A DNA stretch of 41,000 bases. Source: Apostichopus japonicus (Eukaryota; Echinodermata; Holothuroidea; Aspidochirotida; Stichopodidae). This document shows, one piece after another, positions 22,626 through 35,197 of the stretch; position 1 is the first letter of the stretch; each line of letters begins with the position of its first letter. A model generated the notes under the pieces. It saw only the letters and a list, made by a program, of their open reading frames with translations. It was not told the DNA's origin and did not search any database. The stretch spans positions 28,391,064-28,432,063 of the forward strand of contig NC_092571.1 of assembly GCF_037975245.1 (NCBI RefSeq). The letters run 5' to 3'. The translations under genes were made by a program, and so were the position numbers.

Positions 22626-23545
22626 AAAGTACAAACAATCAGCCAAAAACTCTCCGTAGCGTGCGCCATGGGACGCCCGGAAGGTATTAAATTCCCCCAC
22701 CACTCCCCACGCCTCCAAACCGCCAAAATAATCTCAGATTCATCATCAGCGCCCCAAGAAGCACCGGAACAGGTGTATTGCATTCGTTTATGTAGACACC
22801 CACTTGGGGTCGTGCCCCCCTCCCAATGGTTTTTGGCCCCCCATGACCCCACACAACACCCAATTCCAAAATTAACTTCAGATTCGTGATCAGCGTGTCG
22901 AGAACAACCAGAAAAGATACACACTGCCCGTCTTTGCGACAAAAATTATTTTCACCCAAAAAAACCATAAGGGGTACCCCTTACGGTTTTTACCGAAATT
23001 GCCCCAAAATGGATTTGGTCAAAATGACGTCACAGGGGGTAATCGATGCCCAGGAGCCCAAATCTGCAATTCCCAGGTCCATACCTGCTTCCGTTCGGGA
23101 GATATAGGGTCCCAGAGGACCCGATAGAAATACGTGTTCTTCATACGTGCAAAAGTTGGAAAACCCCCTCTTGTCAACCCCCCTCCTGTCTTCTCTGAAG
23201 TACCCATGGAAATGAAATTTTGACGTGTAGTAGAAGACACCCTCGTCATTGTCATTGATCAATTTCGTGTAAATATCTGACCGGAAAAGGCTCTTTGTAT
23301 ATATGATTTCTATCTGCGCCAAAAATAGGTGTTTTTGTCTTGAAAAGTTAAAAAAGTAACTCTTTTCGGTACCCCTTCCTTTCCACCGAGGGTATGTGAC
23401 GGGGCTGAATTTTGGTTATGTGGGAGAAGAGAGTCGTAGCTACGTGTAGACAACTCATACGGTAGCATTAATTTTCGGGAAGGGGGTATAGTCTATACGT
23501 TTTTGAGGTCCCCCCCAAAGTAGGTGTTTTTCACCGGTAGTAGTT
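22626..23545 (+). repeat. block A, unit 1
   Basis: Starts after GTCATTTTGAGAAAAAGTA and runs to TTTTCACCGGTAG. It contains the 16-bp palindrome TAAGGGGTACCCCTTA at 22968-22983 and TGACGTCA shortly after. Open frames of up to 209 codons on the minus strand recur in the other copies but show no known domain. Confidence 0.9.
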
Positions 23546-24128
23546 ATATCAGTTTTTACGAAATCCCGACATTGATACTTTTGAGCGTTACCATGGTTAT
23601 GGGAATCAGTCCGATTTCCCCCATATTTTCAGGTTATCACCGCTAGGGTGTCCCCTTCCCACATTTGAATAAAACTTGTAGGTGGGTCTCTTCTCCGGGG
23701 TGGTAGGGGGGTCAGTTTGGAAAAAACCGAAAAGGCCATCATAATTAGTGTTACTATGTACGGGAAAATCCCGACTCTTCTACTCTGGAGCGTTACCATG
23801 GTTACTGGGGTGGTCCGATTACGGCCATCTTTTCGGGGTACCACCGCTAGGGTGTCCCCTTTCTAAAATAGGATGAAACCTGTAGGTGGGTCTCTTCTCC
23901 GGGGTGCTAGGGGGGTCAGTTTGGAAAAAATCCGAAAAAGTCATAATAATTAGTGTTACTATGTACGGGAAAATCACGACCCTTCTACTTTGAAGCGTTA
24001 CCATGGTTACTGGGGTGGTCCGATTACGGCCATCTTTTAAGGGTACCACCGCTAGGGTGTCCCCTTCCCAAATTAGAATGAAACTTGTAGGTGTGTCACT
24101 TCTCCGGGATGGTGGGGGGGTCAGTTTG
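23546..24128 (+). repeat. array D2: three ~205-bp units
   Basis: Landmark GAGCGTTACCATGG (AAGCG in the third) at about 23583, 23787 and 23993. It joins block A directly at a junction near 23545, where blocks B and C are absent. Confidence 0.92.
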
Positions 24129-25040
24129 GAAAAAGTACAAACAGTCAGCAAAAAACTCTCGGTAGCGTGCGCCATGGAACGCCCGGTAGGCATTAAATTC
24201 CCCCACCACTCCCCACGCCTACGAACCGCCAAAATAATCTCAGATTCATCATCAGCACCCCAAGAAGCACCAGAACAGGTGTATTTCGTTCGTTTATGTA
24301 GACACCCACTTGGGGTCGTGCCCCCCTCCCAATGGTTTATGACCCCCCATGCCCCCACACAACACCCAATTCCAAAATTAACTTCAGATTCGTGATCAGC
24401 GTGTCGAGAACAACCAGAAAAGATACACACTGCCCGTCTTTGCGACAAAAATTATTTTCACCCAAAAAAACCATAAGGCCCTTACGGTTTTTACCGAAAT
24501 TGCCCCAAAATGGATTTCGTCAAAATAACGTCACAGGGGGTAATCGATGCCCAGGAGCCCAAATCTGCAACTCCCAGGTCCATACCTGCTTCCGTTCGGG
24601 AGATATAGGGTCCCAGAGGACCCGATAGAAATACGTGTTCTTCATACGTGCAAAAGTTGGAAAACCCCCTCTTTTCAACCCCCCTCCTGTCCTCATTGAA
24701 GTACCCATGGAAATGAAATTTTGACGTGTAGTAGAAGACACCCTCGTCTTTGTCATACGTCAATTTCGTGTAATTATCTGACCGGAAAAGGCTCTTTGTC
24801 TATATGATTTCTACTTGCGCCAAAAATAGGTGTTTTTGTCTTGAAAAGTTAAAAAAGTACCTCTTTTCGGTACCCCTTCCTTTCCACCGAGGGTATGTGA
24901 CGGAGCTGAATTTTGGCTATGTGGGAGACAAGAGTCGTAGCTACGTGTAGACAACTCATACGGTAGCATTAATTTTCGGGAAGGGGGTATAGTCTATACG
25001 TTTTTGAGGTCCCCCCCCAAAATAGGTGTTTTTCACCGGT
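24129..25040 (+). repeat. block A, unit 2
   Basis: Same content as the other A blocks, except that the central palindrome is reduced to TAAGGCCCTTA at about 24474-24484 and the nearby CRE-like site is mutated to TAACGTCA. Confidence 0.9.
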
Positions 25041-26600
25041 AGCAGCTATGATAACCCTAAACAAGGACGCCAGCGCCGACGTCAACATTCGAGCAGCTTT
25101 TTTAATACCTTAGGTCAAATGGAAATCAGGCAAAGTTATAATCGATGGATAGCCCTATCTGTGATCTTTAATTACCGGATGTCCCGTTCCCACCGGATGC
25201 CCGGTTTTGCTGTAGCGTGACGTCACATCGACCCACTTTTCGACTCATCTGTACCCATATCTCAACAACGGAACATCCGATCGTTCCTTAAATAGCACCA
25301 ATGGATTCGGCATGTCCGAAACTATCGGGAACAATATTTCAATGTATTTCGCGTGATTTTTAATTTCTGACGTCATCGGGTGGTGGCGCTATTTTCGGCG
25401 AAAATTTCAAATTCACTCAATTTGCTCGAAATTTCAGATTTAGGTAGAACTGATAATTACAAATTATAAAACCTTAGTTTGAATCAATTCCGGTCTTTGA
25501 TTATTATTTTATATTTTTTTAAAGTATTTTCTCATTAATATTTTATTTTGGCCGCCATTTTGTCAAACATTGATGATTTTTTTTAAATTCACAGAATCAA
25601 TAGAACGTGTCCTGACATATTTTTGCTGCTATTTAAAAGGCAATCGATTATCTAGTTTTGCAATGATCGACAATATTGCGTTTGGTGACGTCACTTCCGG
25701 TCAGAATAAAAAAGGGTCAAAAGCGGAACTTATTTTGTACAGACTCAAGTGATAAGTCTTCGGTGTGAGTTACAGGTCGATAGCTCATTCCTCCCGTCTC
25801 AGAAACGGACCCCTAGGTAAAACTTTAAAGCGCCCTCATTCAGAAAGTAAACGACTTGAAACAAGTTTAAGATAATCACGTGATAGTACGCATCGAGTTA
25901 CATCACGACACCAATTTGTATCCCGAAAAACCATATCGTGTACACACAGGAGTCGAATATGCTAACCCTAAGCTAACCCTAGCTAACCCTAGGGGTTGGG
26001 GTTAACTTTGAGTGGCAGCCATCTTGGATTGGTAAAACCTTAGGTCAAAAAAAAACTTTTGACCATTTTTGGTGGTCCGACTAATCGTATCCAATAAAAA
26101 ATAGAGAAAATTGATGAATTAAATTTTTGACCTCTGATTGACCTTTGACCCGATGACCTCATGGCCGAAATTTTTCAGGTGACCATTCCTTATGACCTCA
26201 CACGTCATCGTTGCAAGTTTCGCGGTATTCGGTCACTCTCACGATCCTTGACCTTTTGTGGAAGGAACGACAGTTTTGACCTTTGACCCTTTATAACACA
26301 TGAACCGGAAGTGACATATACTTGCCCTTTGCATATGTCAGTGCCCTATTGACCCTTAACAACCACAAGAAATTTGGAGGTCAGAGATCAAAGTTTACGA
26401 TTTTCGACCTTAACCCTATGGGTAGTCATTTTTCAAAATAAAGTAGTAAATTAGTATGGTAAATCACTGGAATTTTATGGCTTTAATAAAAAGTCATGTG
26501 ACCCCAACTGACCGGAAGTGTTGGTGGGTGTACTGTGACAACAGTTCAGCCCTTTGACCAAATATCGGCCCCCCGTAACCCCCACTTTTGGAGATAGACC
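25041..26600 (+). repeat. block B, unit 2 (CRE-, ETS-, YY1- and DR1-like motifs)
   Basis: Non-coding block of about 1.55 kb. It holds TGACGTCA at 25218, 25368 and 25686, the last fused to ACTTCCGG. It also has GGCCGCCATTTTG near 25549, a reversed telomere-like run (CTAACCCTAAGCTAACCCTA) at 25962-25995, and GGCAGCCATCTTGG at 26014. The last 550 bp is dense in TGACC/GGTCA half-sites, including exact DR1 elements at 26139-26151 and 26277-26289. Some or all of these may be chance or structural motifs; no protein binding is shown. Confidence 0.88.
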
Positions 26601-26604
26601 AAAA

Positions 26605-26670
26605 AAAATGGACACTCGGGACCTGGAAATGGACGGTCGGGACCTGGAAATGGACACTCGGGACTCAGGC
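26605..26670 (+). repeat. minisatellite C, unit 2
   Basis: Three copies of the ATGGACACTCGGGACCTGGA / ATGGACGGTCGGGACCTGGA motif, alternating the CACTC and CGGTC versions. It is the same family as 21104-21345. Confidence 0.93.
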
Positions 26671-26689
26671 ACCTACAACACTAAATTCT

Positions 26690-27365
26690 GGAAATACCGA
26701 CTTTTATAATTTGGAGCGTTACCATGGTTACAAGGTCAGTCCGATTTATCCCATCTTTTCAGGGTACCACCGCTGGGGTGTCCTCTTTCTAAAATACCAT
26801 GAAACATGTAGGTGCGTTCCTTCCCCGGGGTGATAGGGGGGTCATTTTGAAAAAATCCTAAAAATTCCGACCCTTCTACTTTGGAGCGTTACCATGGTTA
26901 CTTGGGTAGTCCGATTATAGCCATCTTTTCAGGGTACCACCGCTAGGGTGTCTTCTTTCTAAAATACTATGAAACTTGTAGGTGCGTTGCTTCCCCGGGG
27001 TGATAGGAGGGTCAATTTGAAAAAAATCCTTAAAATTCCGACCATTCTACTTGGAGCGTTACCATGGTCACTTGGGTAGTCCGATTATGGCCATCTTCTC
27101 AGGGTACCACCGCTAGGGTGTCCCCTTTCTAAAATACTATGAAACTTGTAGGTGCGTTTCTTCCCCGGGGTGATAGGGGGGTAATTTTGAAATAAAATCC
27201 AAAAAATTCCGATCCTTCTACTTTGGAGCGTTACCATGGTTACTAGGTGAGTCCATATTACCCAATCTTTTCAGGGTACCACCGCTAGGGTGTCCCCTTT
27301 CCAAAATTAGAATAAAACTCCTAGGTTTGTCACTTCTCCGGGTGGTAGGGGGGTCATTTTGAGAA
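26690..27365 (+). repeat. array D3: four ~171-bp units
   Basis: Landmark GAGCGTTACCATGG near 26713, 26884, 27054 and 27226. The short class lacks the AGTGTTACTATGTACGGG segment found in the 205-bp class. Confidence 0.94.
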
Positions 27366-28281
27366 GAAGTATAAACAGTCAGCAAAAAACTCTCGGTAGC
27401 GTGCGCCATGGAACGCCCGGTAGGCATTAAATTCCCCCACCACTCCCCACGCCTACGAACCGCCAAAATAATCTCAGATTCATCATCAGCACCCCAAGAA
27501 GCACCAGAACAGGTGTATTTCGTTCGTTTATGTAGACACCCACTTGGAGTCGTGCCCCCCTCCCAATGGTTTATGGCCCCCCATGACCCCACACAACACC
27601 CAATTCCAAAATTAACTTCATTTTCGTGTTCAGCGTGTCGAGAACAACCAGAAAAGATACACACTGCCCGTCTTTGCGACAAAAATTATTTTCACCCAAA
27701 AAAACCATAAGGGGTACCCCTTACGGTTTTTACCGAAATTGCCCCAAAATGGATTTGGTCAAAATGACGTCACAGGGGGTAATCGATGCCCAGGAGCCCA
27801 AATCTGCAACTCCCAGGTCCATACCTGCTTCCGTTCGGGAGATATAGGGTCCCAGAGGACCCGATAGAAATACGTGTTCTTCATGCGTGCAAAAGTTGGA
27901 AAACCCCCTCTTGTCAACCCCCCCTCCTGTCCTCATTGAAGTACCCATTGAAATGAAATTTTGACGTGTAGTAGAAGACACCCTCGTCATTGTCATACGT
28001 CAATTTCGTGTAATTATCTGACCGGAAAAGGCTCTTTGTCTATATGATTTCTACTTGCGCCAAAAATAGGTGTTTTTGTCTTGAAAAGTAAAAAAAGTAC
28101 CTCTTTTCGGTACCCCTTCCTTTCCACCGAGGGTATGTGACGGAGCTGAATTTTGGCTATGTGGGAGACAAGAGTCGTAGCTACGTGTAGACAACCCATA
28201 CGGTAGCATTAATTTTCGGGAAGGGGGTATAGTCTATACGTTTTTGAGGTCCCCCCCAAAATAGGTGTTTTTCACCGGTAG
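27366..28281 (+). repeat. block A, unit 3
   Basis: Near-identical to block A of unit 2, but with the intact palindrome at 27708-27723. Confidence 0.92.
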
Positions 28282-29840
28282 CAGCTATGATAACCCTAAA
28301 CAAGGACGCCAGCGCCGACGTCAACATTCGAGCAGCTTTTTTAATACCTTAGGTCAAATGGAAATCAGGCAAAGTTATAATCGATGGATAGCCCTATCTG
28401 TGATCTTTAATTACCGGATGTCCCGTTCCCACCGGATGCCCGGTTTTGCTGTAGCGTGACGTCACATCGACCCACTTTTCGACTCATCTGTACCCATATC
28501 TCAACAACGGAACATCCGATCGTTCCTAAAATAGCACCAATGGATTCGGCATGTCCGAAACTATCGGGAACAATATTTTCATGTATTTCGCGTGATTTTT
28601 AATTTCTGACGTCATCGGGTGGTGGCGCTATTTTCGGCGAAAATTTCAAATTCACCCAATTTGCTCGAAATTTCAAATTTAGGTAGAACTGATAATTAAA
28701 AATTATAAAACGTTAGTTTGATTCAATTCCGGTCTTTGATTATTATTTTATATTTTTTTAAAGTATTTTCTCATTAATATTTTATTTTGGCCGCCATTTT
28801 GTCAAACATTGATGATTTTTTTTTTAAATTCACAGAATCAATAGAACGTGTCCTGACATATTTTTGCTGCTATTTAAAAGGCAATCGATTATCTAGTTTT
28901 GCAATGATCGACAATATTGCGTTTGGTGACGTCACTTCCGGTCAGAATAAAAAAGGGTCAAAAGCGGAACTTATTTTGTACAGACTCAAGTGATAAGTCT
29001 TCGGTGTGAGTTACAGGTCGATAGCTGATTCCTCCCGTCTCAGAAACGGACCCCTAGGTAAAACTTTAAAGCGCCCTCATTCAGAAAGTAAACGACTTGA
29101 AACAAGTTTAAGATAATCACGTGATAGTACGCATCGAGTTACATCACGACACCAATTTGTATCCCGAAAAACCATATCGTGTACACACAGGAGTCGAATA
29201 TGCTAACCCTAAGCTAACCCTAGCTAACCCTAGGGGTTGGGGTTAACTTTGAGTGGCAGCCATCTTGGATTGGTATGACCTCAGGTCAAAAAAAAACTTT
29301 TGACCATTTTTGGTGGTCCGACTAATCGTATCCAATAAAAAATAGAGAAAATTGATGAATTAAATTTTTGACCTCTGATTGACCTTTGACCCGATGACCT
29401 CATGGCCGAAATTTTTCAGGTGACCATTCCTTATGACCTCACACGTCATCGTTGCAAGTTTCGCGGTATTCGGTCACTCTCACGATCCTTGACCTTTTGT
29501 GGAAGGAACGACAGTTTTGACCTTTGACCCTTTATAACACATGAACCGGAAGTGACATATACTTGCCCTTTGCATATGTCAGTGCCCTATTGACCCTTAA
29601 CAACCACAAGAAATTTGGAGGTCAGAGATCAAAGTTTACGATTTTCGACCTTAACCCTATGGGTAGTCATTTTTCAAAATAAAGTAGTAAATTAGTATGG
29701 TAAATCACTGGAATTTTATGGCTTTAATAAAAAGTCATGTGACCCCAACTGACCGGAAGTGTTGGTGGGTGTACTGTGACAACAGTTCAGCCCTTTGACC
29801 AAATATCGGCCCCCCGTAACCCCCACTTTTGGAGATAGAC
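28282..29840 (+). repeat. block B, unit 3
   Basis: Same motif order as block B of unit 2. The exact DR1 copies lie at 29380-29392 and 29518-29530. Reversed telomere-like run near 29202-29236. Confidence 0.9.
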
Positions 29841-29845
29841 CAAAA

Positions 29846-29912
29846 AAAATGGACACTCGGGACCTGGAAATGGACGGTCGGGACCTGGAAATGGACACTC
29901 GGGACTCAGGCA
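29846..29912 (+). repeat. minisatellite C, unit 3
   Basis: Identical by eye to the unit 2 copy. Confidence 0.93.
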
Positions 29913-29929
29913 CCTACAACACTAAATTC

Positions 29930-30617
29930 TGGAAATACCGACTTTTATAATTTGGAGCGTTACCATGGTTACAAGGTCAGTCCGATTTATCCCATCTTTT
30001 CAGGGTACCACCGCTGGGGTGTCCTCTTTCTAAAATACCATGAAACATGTAGGTGCGTTCCTTCCCCGGGGTGATAGGGGGGTCATTTTGAAAAAATCCT
30101 AAAAATTCCTAAAAATTCCGACCCTTCTACTTTGGAGCGTTACCATGGTTACTTGGGTAGTCCGATTATGGCCATCTTTTCAGGGTACCACCGCTAGGGT
30201 GTCTTCTTTCTAAAATACTATGAAACTTGTAGGTGCGTTGCTTCCCCGGGGTGATAGGAGGGTCAATTTGAAAAAAATCCTTAAAATTCCGACCATTCTA
30301 CTTGGAGCGTTACCATGGTCACTTGGGTAGTCCGATTATGGCCATCTTCTCAGGGTACCACCGCTAGGGTGTCCCCTTTCTAAAATACTATGAAACTTGT
30401 AGGTGCGTTTCTTCCCCGGGGTGATAGGGGGGTAATTTTGAAATAAAATCCAAAAAATTCCGATCCTTCTACTTTGGAGCGTTACCATGGTTACTAGGTG
30501 AGTCCATATTACCCAATCTTTTCAGGGTACCACCGCTAGGGTGTCCCCTTTCCAAAATTAGAATAAAACTCCTAGGTTTGTCACTTCTCCGGGTGGTAGG
30601 GGGGTCATTTTGAGAAG
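29930..30617 (+). repeat. array D4: four ~171-180-bp units
   Basis: Landmarks near 29955, 30135, 30305 and 30478. The first interval is 180 bp because CCTAAAAATT is duplicated, a change shared with unit 4 but not unit 2. Confidence 0.94.
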
Positions 30618-31532
30618 AAGTATAAACAGTCAGCAAAAAACTCTCGGTAGCGTGCGCCATGGAACGCCCGGTAGGCATTAAATTCCCCCACCACTCCCCA
30701 CGCCTACGAACCGCCAAAATAATCTCAGATTCATCATCAGCACCCCAAGAAGCACCAGAACAGGTGTATTTCGTTCGTTTATGTAGACACCCACTTGGAG
30801 TCGTGCCCCCCTCCCAATGGTTTATGGCCCCCCATGACCCCACACAACACCCAATTCCAAAATTAACTTCATTTTCGTGTTCAGCGTGTCGAGAACAACC
30901 AGAAAAGATACACACTGCCCGTCTTTGCGACAAAAATTATTTTCACCCAAAAAAACCATAAGGGGTACCCCTTACGGTTTTTACCGAAATTGCCCCAAAA
31001 TGGATTTGGTCAAAATGACGTCACAGGGGGTAATCGATGCCCAGGAGCCCAAATCTGCAACTCCCAGGTCCATACCTGCTTCCGTTCGGGAGATATAGGG
31101 TCCCAGAGGACCCGATAGAAATACGTGTTCTTCATGCGTGCAAAAGTTGGAAAACCCCCTCTTGTCAACCCCCCCTCCTGTCCTCATTGAAGTACCCATT
31201 GAAATGAAATTTTGACGTGTAGTAGAAGACACCCTCGTCTTTGTCATACATCAATTTCGTGTAATTATCAGACCGGAAAAGGCTCTTTGTCTATATGATT
31301 TCTACTTGCGCCAAAAATAGGTGTTTTTGTCTTGAAAAGTTAAAAAAGTACCTCTTTTCGGTACCCCTTCCTTCCCACCGAGGGCATGTGACGGAGCTGA
31401 ATTTTGGCTATGTTGGAGACGAGAGTCGTAGCTACGTGTAGACAACTCATTCGGTAGCATTAATTTTCGGGAAGGGGGTATAGTCTATACGTTTTTGAGG
31501 TCCCCCCAAAAATAGGTGTTTTTCACCGGTAG
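30618..31532 (+). repeat. block A, unit 4
   Basis: Intact palindrome at 30959-30974; otherwise close to units 2 and 3. Confidence 0.92.
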
Positions 31533-33090
31533 CAGCTATGATAACCCTAAACAAGGACGCCAGCGCCGACGTCAACATTTGAGCAGCTTTTTTAATACCT
31601 TAGGTCAAATGGAAATCAGGCAAAGTTATAATCGATGGATAGCCCTATCTGTGATCTTTAATTACCGGATGTCCCGTTTCCACCGGATGCCCGGTTTTGC
31701 TGTAGCGTGACGTCACATCGACCCTCTTTTCGACTCATCTGTACCCATATCTCAACAACGGAACATCTGATCGTTCCTAAAATAGCACCAATGGATTCGG
31801 CATGTCCGAAACTATTGGGAACAATATTTTCATGTATTTCGCGTGATTTTTAATTTCTGACGTCATCGGGTGGTGGCGCTATTTTCGGCGAAAATTTCAA
31901 ATTCACCCAATTTGCTCGAAATTTCAGATTTAGGTAGAACTGATAATTAAAAATTATAAAACGTTAGTTTGATTCAATTCCGGTCTTTGATTATTATTTT
32001 ATATTTTTTTAAAGTATTTTCTCATTAATATTTTATTTTGGCCGCCATTTTGTCAAACATTGATGATTTTTTTTGAAATTCATAGAATCGATAGAACATG
32101 TCCTGACATATTTTTACTGCTATTTAAAAGGCAATCGATTATCTAGTTTTGCAATGATCGACAATATTGCGTTTGGTGACGTCACTTCCGGTCAGAATAA
32201 AAAAGGGTCAAAAGCGGAACTTATTTTGTACCGACTCAAGTGATAAGTCTTCGGTGTGAGTTACAAGTCGATAGCTGATTCCTCCCGTCTCAGAAACGGA
32301 CCCCTAGGTAAAACTTTAAAGCGCCCTCATTCAGAAAGTAAACGACTTGAAACAAGTTTAAGATAATCACGTGATAGTACGCATCGAGTTACATCACGAC
32401 ACCAATTTGTGTCCCGAAAAACCATATCGTGTACACACAGGAGTCGAATATGCTAACCCTAAGCTAACCCTAGCTAACCCTAGGGGTTGGGGTTAACTTT
32501 GAGTGGCAGCCATCTTGGATTGGTATGACCTTAGGTCAAAAAAAAACTTTTGACCATTTTTGGTGGTCCTACTTATCATATCGAATAAAAAAAAAGAAAA
32601 AATTGATGAATTAAATTTTTGACCTCTGATTGACCTTTGACCCGATGACCTCATGGCCGAAATTTTTCAGGTGACCTTTCCTTATGACCTCACACGTCAT
32701 CGTTGCAAGTTTCGCGGTATTCGGTCACTCTCACGATCTTTGACCTTTTGTGGAAGGAACGACAGTTTTGACCTTTGACCCTCTATAACACATGAACCGG
32801 AAGTGACATATACTTGCCCTTTGCATATGTCAGTGCCCTATTGACCCTTAACAACCACAAGAAATTTGGAGGTCAGAGATCAAAGTTTACGATTTTCGAC
32901 CTTAACCCTAGGGGTAGTCATTTTTCAAAATAAAGTAGTAAATTAGTATAGTAAATCACTGGAATTTTATGGCTTTAATAAAAAGTCATGTGACCCAAAC
33001 TGACCGGAAGTGTTGGTGGGTGTACTGTGACAACAGTTCAGCCCTTTGACCAAATATCGGCCCCCCGTAACCCCCACTTTTGGAGATAGA
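31533..33090 (+). repeat. block B, unit 4
   Basis: DR1 copies at 32631-32643 and 32769-32781. Slightly more diverged than units 2 and 3, for example around 32570-32600. Confidence 0.9.
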
Positions 33091-33096
33091 CCAAAA

Positions 33097-33163
33097 AAAA
33101 TGGACACTCGGGACCTGGAAATGGACGGTCGGGACCTGGAAATGGACACTCGGGACTCAGGCA
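33097..33163 (+). repeat. minisatellite C, unit 4
   Basis: Same three-copy GGACACTCGGGAC / GGACGGTCGGGAC structure as units 2 and 3. Confidence 0.93.
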
Positions 33164-33179
33164 CCTACAACACTAAATT

Positions 33180-34281
33180 CTGGAAATACCGACTCTTATA
33201 CTTTGGAGCGTTACCATGGTTACAAGGTCAGTCCGATTTATCCCATCTTTTCAGGGTACCACCGCTGGGGTGTCCTCTTTCTAAAATACCATAAAACATG
33301 TAGGTGCGTTCCTTCCCCGGGGTGATAGGGGGGTCATTTTGAAAAAATCCTAAAAATTCCTAAAAATTCCGACTCTTCTACTTTGGAGCGTTACCATGGT
33401 TACTTGGGTAGTCCGATTATGGCCATCTTTTCAGGGTACCACCGCTAGGGTGTCTTCTTTCTAAAATACCATGAAACTTGTAGGTGCGTTTCTTCCCCGG
33501 GGTGATAGGAGGGTCATTTTGAAAAACTTCCTAAAAATTCCGACCATTCTACTTGGAGCGTTACCATGGTCACTTGGGTAGTCCGATTATGGCCATCTTC
33601 TCAGGGTACCACCGCTAGGGTGTCCTTTTTCTAAAATACTATGAAACTTGTAGGTGCGTTTCTTCCCCGGGGTGATAGGGGGGTCATTTTGAAATAAAAT
33701 CCCAAAAAATTCCGACCCTTCTACTTTCGAGCGTTACCATGGTTACTAGGTGAGTCCAAATTACCCAATCTTTTAAGGGTACCACCGCTAGGGTGTCCCC
33801 TTTCCAAAATTAGAATAAAACTCCTAGGTTTGTCACTTCTCCGGGGTGGTCGGGGGGTCATTTTGAAAAACAACCGAAAAGGCCATCATAATTAGTGTTA
33901 CTATGTACGGGAAAATCCCGACTCTTCTACTCTGGAGCGTTACCATGGTTTCTGGGGTGGTCCGATTACGGCCATCTTTTCGGGGTACCACCGCTAGGGT
34001 GTCCCCTTTCTAAAATAGGATGAAACCTGTAGGTGGGTCTCTTCTCCGGGGTGGTAGGGGGGTCAGTTTTGAAAAAATCCGAAAAAGTCATAATAATTAG
34101 TGTTACTATGTACGGGAAAATCACGACCCTTCTACTTTGGAGCGTTACCATGGTTACTGGGGTGGTCCGATTACGGCCATCTTTTAAGGGTACCACCGCT
34201 AGGGTGTCCCCTTTCCAAATTAGAATGAAACTCATAGGTGTGTTGCTTCTCCGGGGTGGTAGGGGGGTCATTTTGAGAAAA
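33180..34281 (+). repeat. array D5: hybrid of six units
   Basis: Landmarks near 33205, 33385, 33555, 33730, 33935 and 34139. The first intervals are 170-180 bp (short class) and the later ones about 205 bp (long class, with AGTGTTACTATGTACGGG). This single array joins both subrepeat families. Confidence 0.93.
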
Positions 34282-35197
34282 AGTACAAACAGTCAGCAAG
34301 AAACTCTCGGTAGCGTGCGCCATGGAACGCCCGGAAGGCATTAAATTCCCCCACCACTCCCCACGTCTCCGAACCGCCAAAATAATCTCAGATTCATCAT
34401 CAGCGCCCCAAGAAGCACCGGAACAGGTGTATTTCGTTCTTTTTTGGAGACACCCACTTGGGGTCGTGCCCCCCTCCCAATGGTTTTTGGCCCCCCATGC
34501 CCTCACATAACACCCAAGTCCAAGATAAACTTCAGAATCGTGTTCAGCGTGTCGAGAACAACCAGAAAAGATACACATTGCCCGTCTTTGCGACAAAAAT
34601 TATTTTCACCCAAAAAAACCATAAGGGGTACCCCTTACGGTTTTTACCGAAATTGCCCAAAAAATGGATTTGGTCAAAATGACGTCACAGGGGGTAATCG
34701 ATGCCCAGGAGCCCAAATCTGCAACTCCCAGGTCCATATCTGCTTCCGTTCGGGAGATACGTGGTCCCAGAGGACCCGATAGAAATACGTATTCTTCATA
34801 AGTGCAAAAGTCGGAAAACCCCCTCTTGTCAACCCCCCCTCCTGTCCTCTCTGAAGTACCCATCGACATGAAATTTTGACGTGTAGTAGAAGACACCCTC
34901 GTCATTGTCAGACATTAATTTCGTGTAATTATCAGAGCGGAAAAGGCTCTTTATATATATGATTTCTACTTGCGCCAAAAATAGGTGTTTTTGTCTTGAA
35001 AAGTTAAAAAAAGTACCTCTTTACGGTACCCCTTCCTTTCCACCGAGGGTATGTGACGGGGCTGAATTTTTGTTATGTGGGAGACGAGAGTCGTAGCTAC
35101 GTGTAGACAACTCATACGGTAGCATTAATTTTCGGGAAGGGGGTATAGTCTATACGTTTTTGAGGTCCCCCCCAAAATAGGTGTTTTTCACCGGTAG
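34282..35197 (+). repeat. block A, unit 5
   Basis: Most diverged A copy; palindrome intact at 34622-34637. Confidence 0.9.

Noticed and set aside
25961-26003. Possible telomere-telomere fusion site
   Set aside because: The order is CCCTAA-type then TTAGGG-type, the opposite of a head-to-head end fusion. It is very short and repeated in four units.
26690-30617. 171-bp subrepeat length matching primate alpha satellite
   Set aside because: Only the length matches; the sequence is unrelated and the location is subtelomeric, so a centromeric role is not supported.
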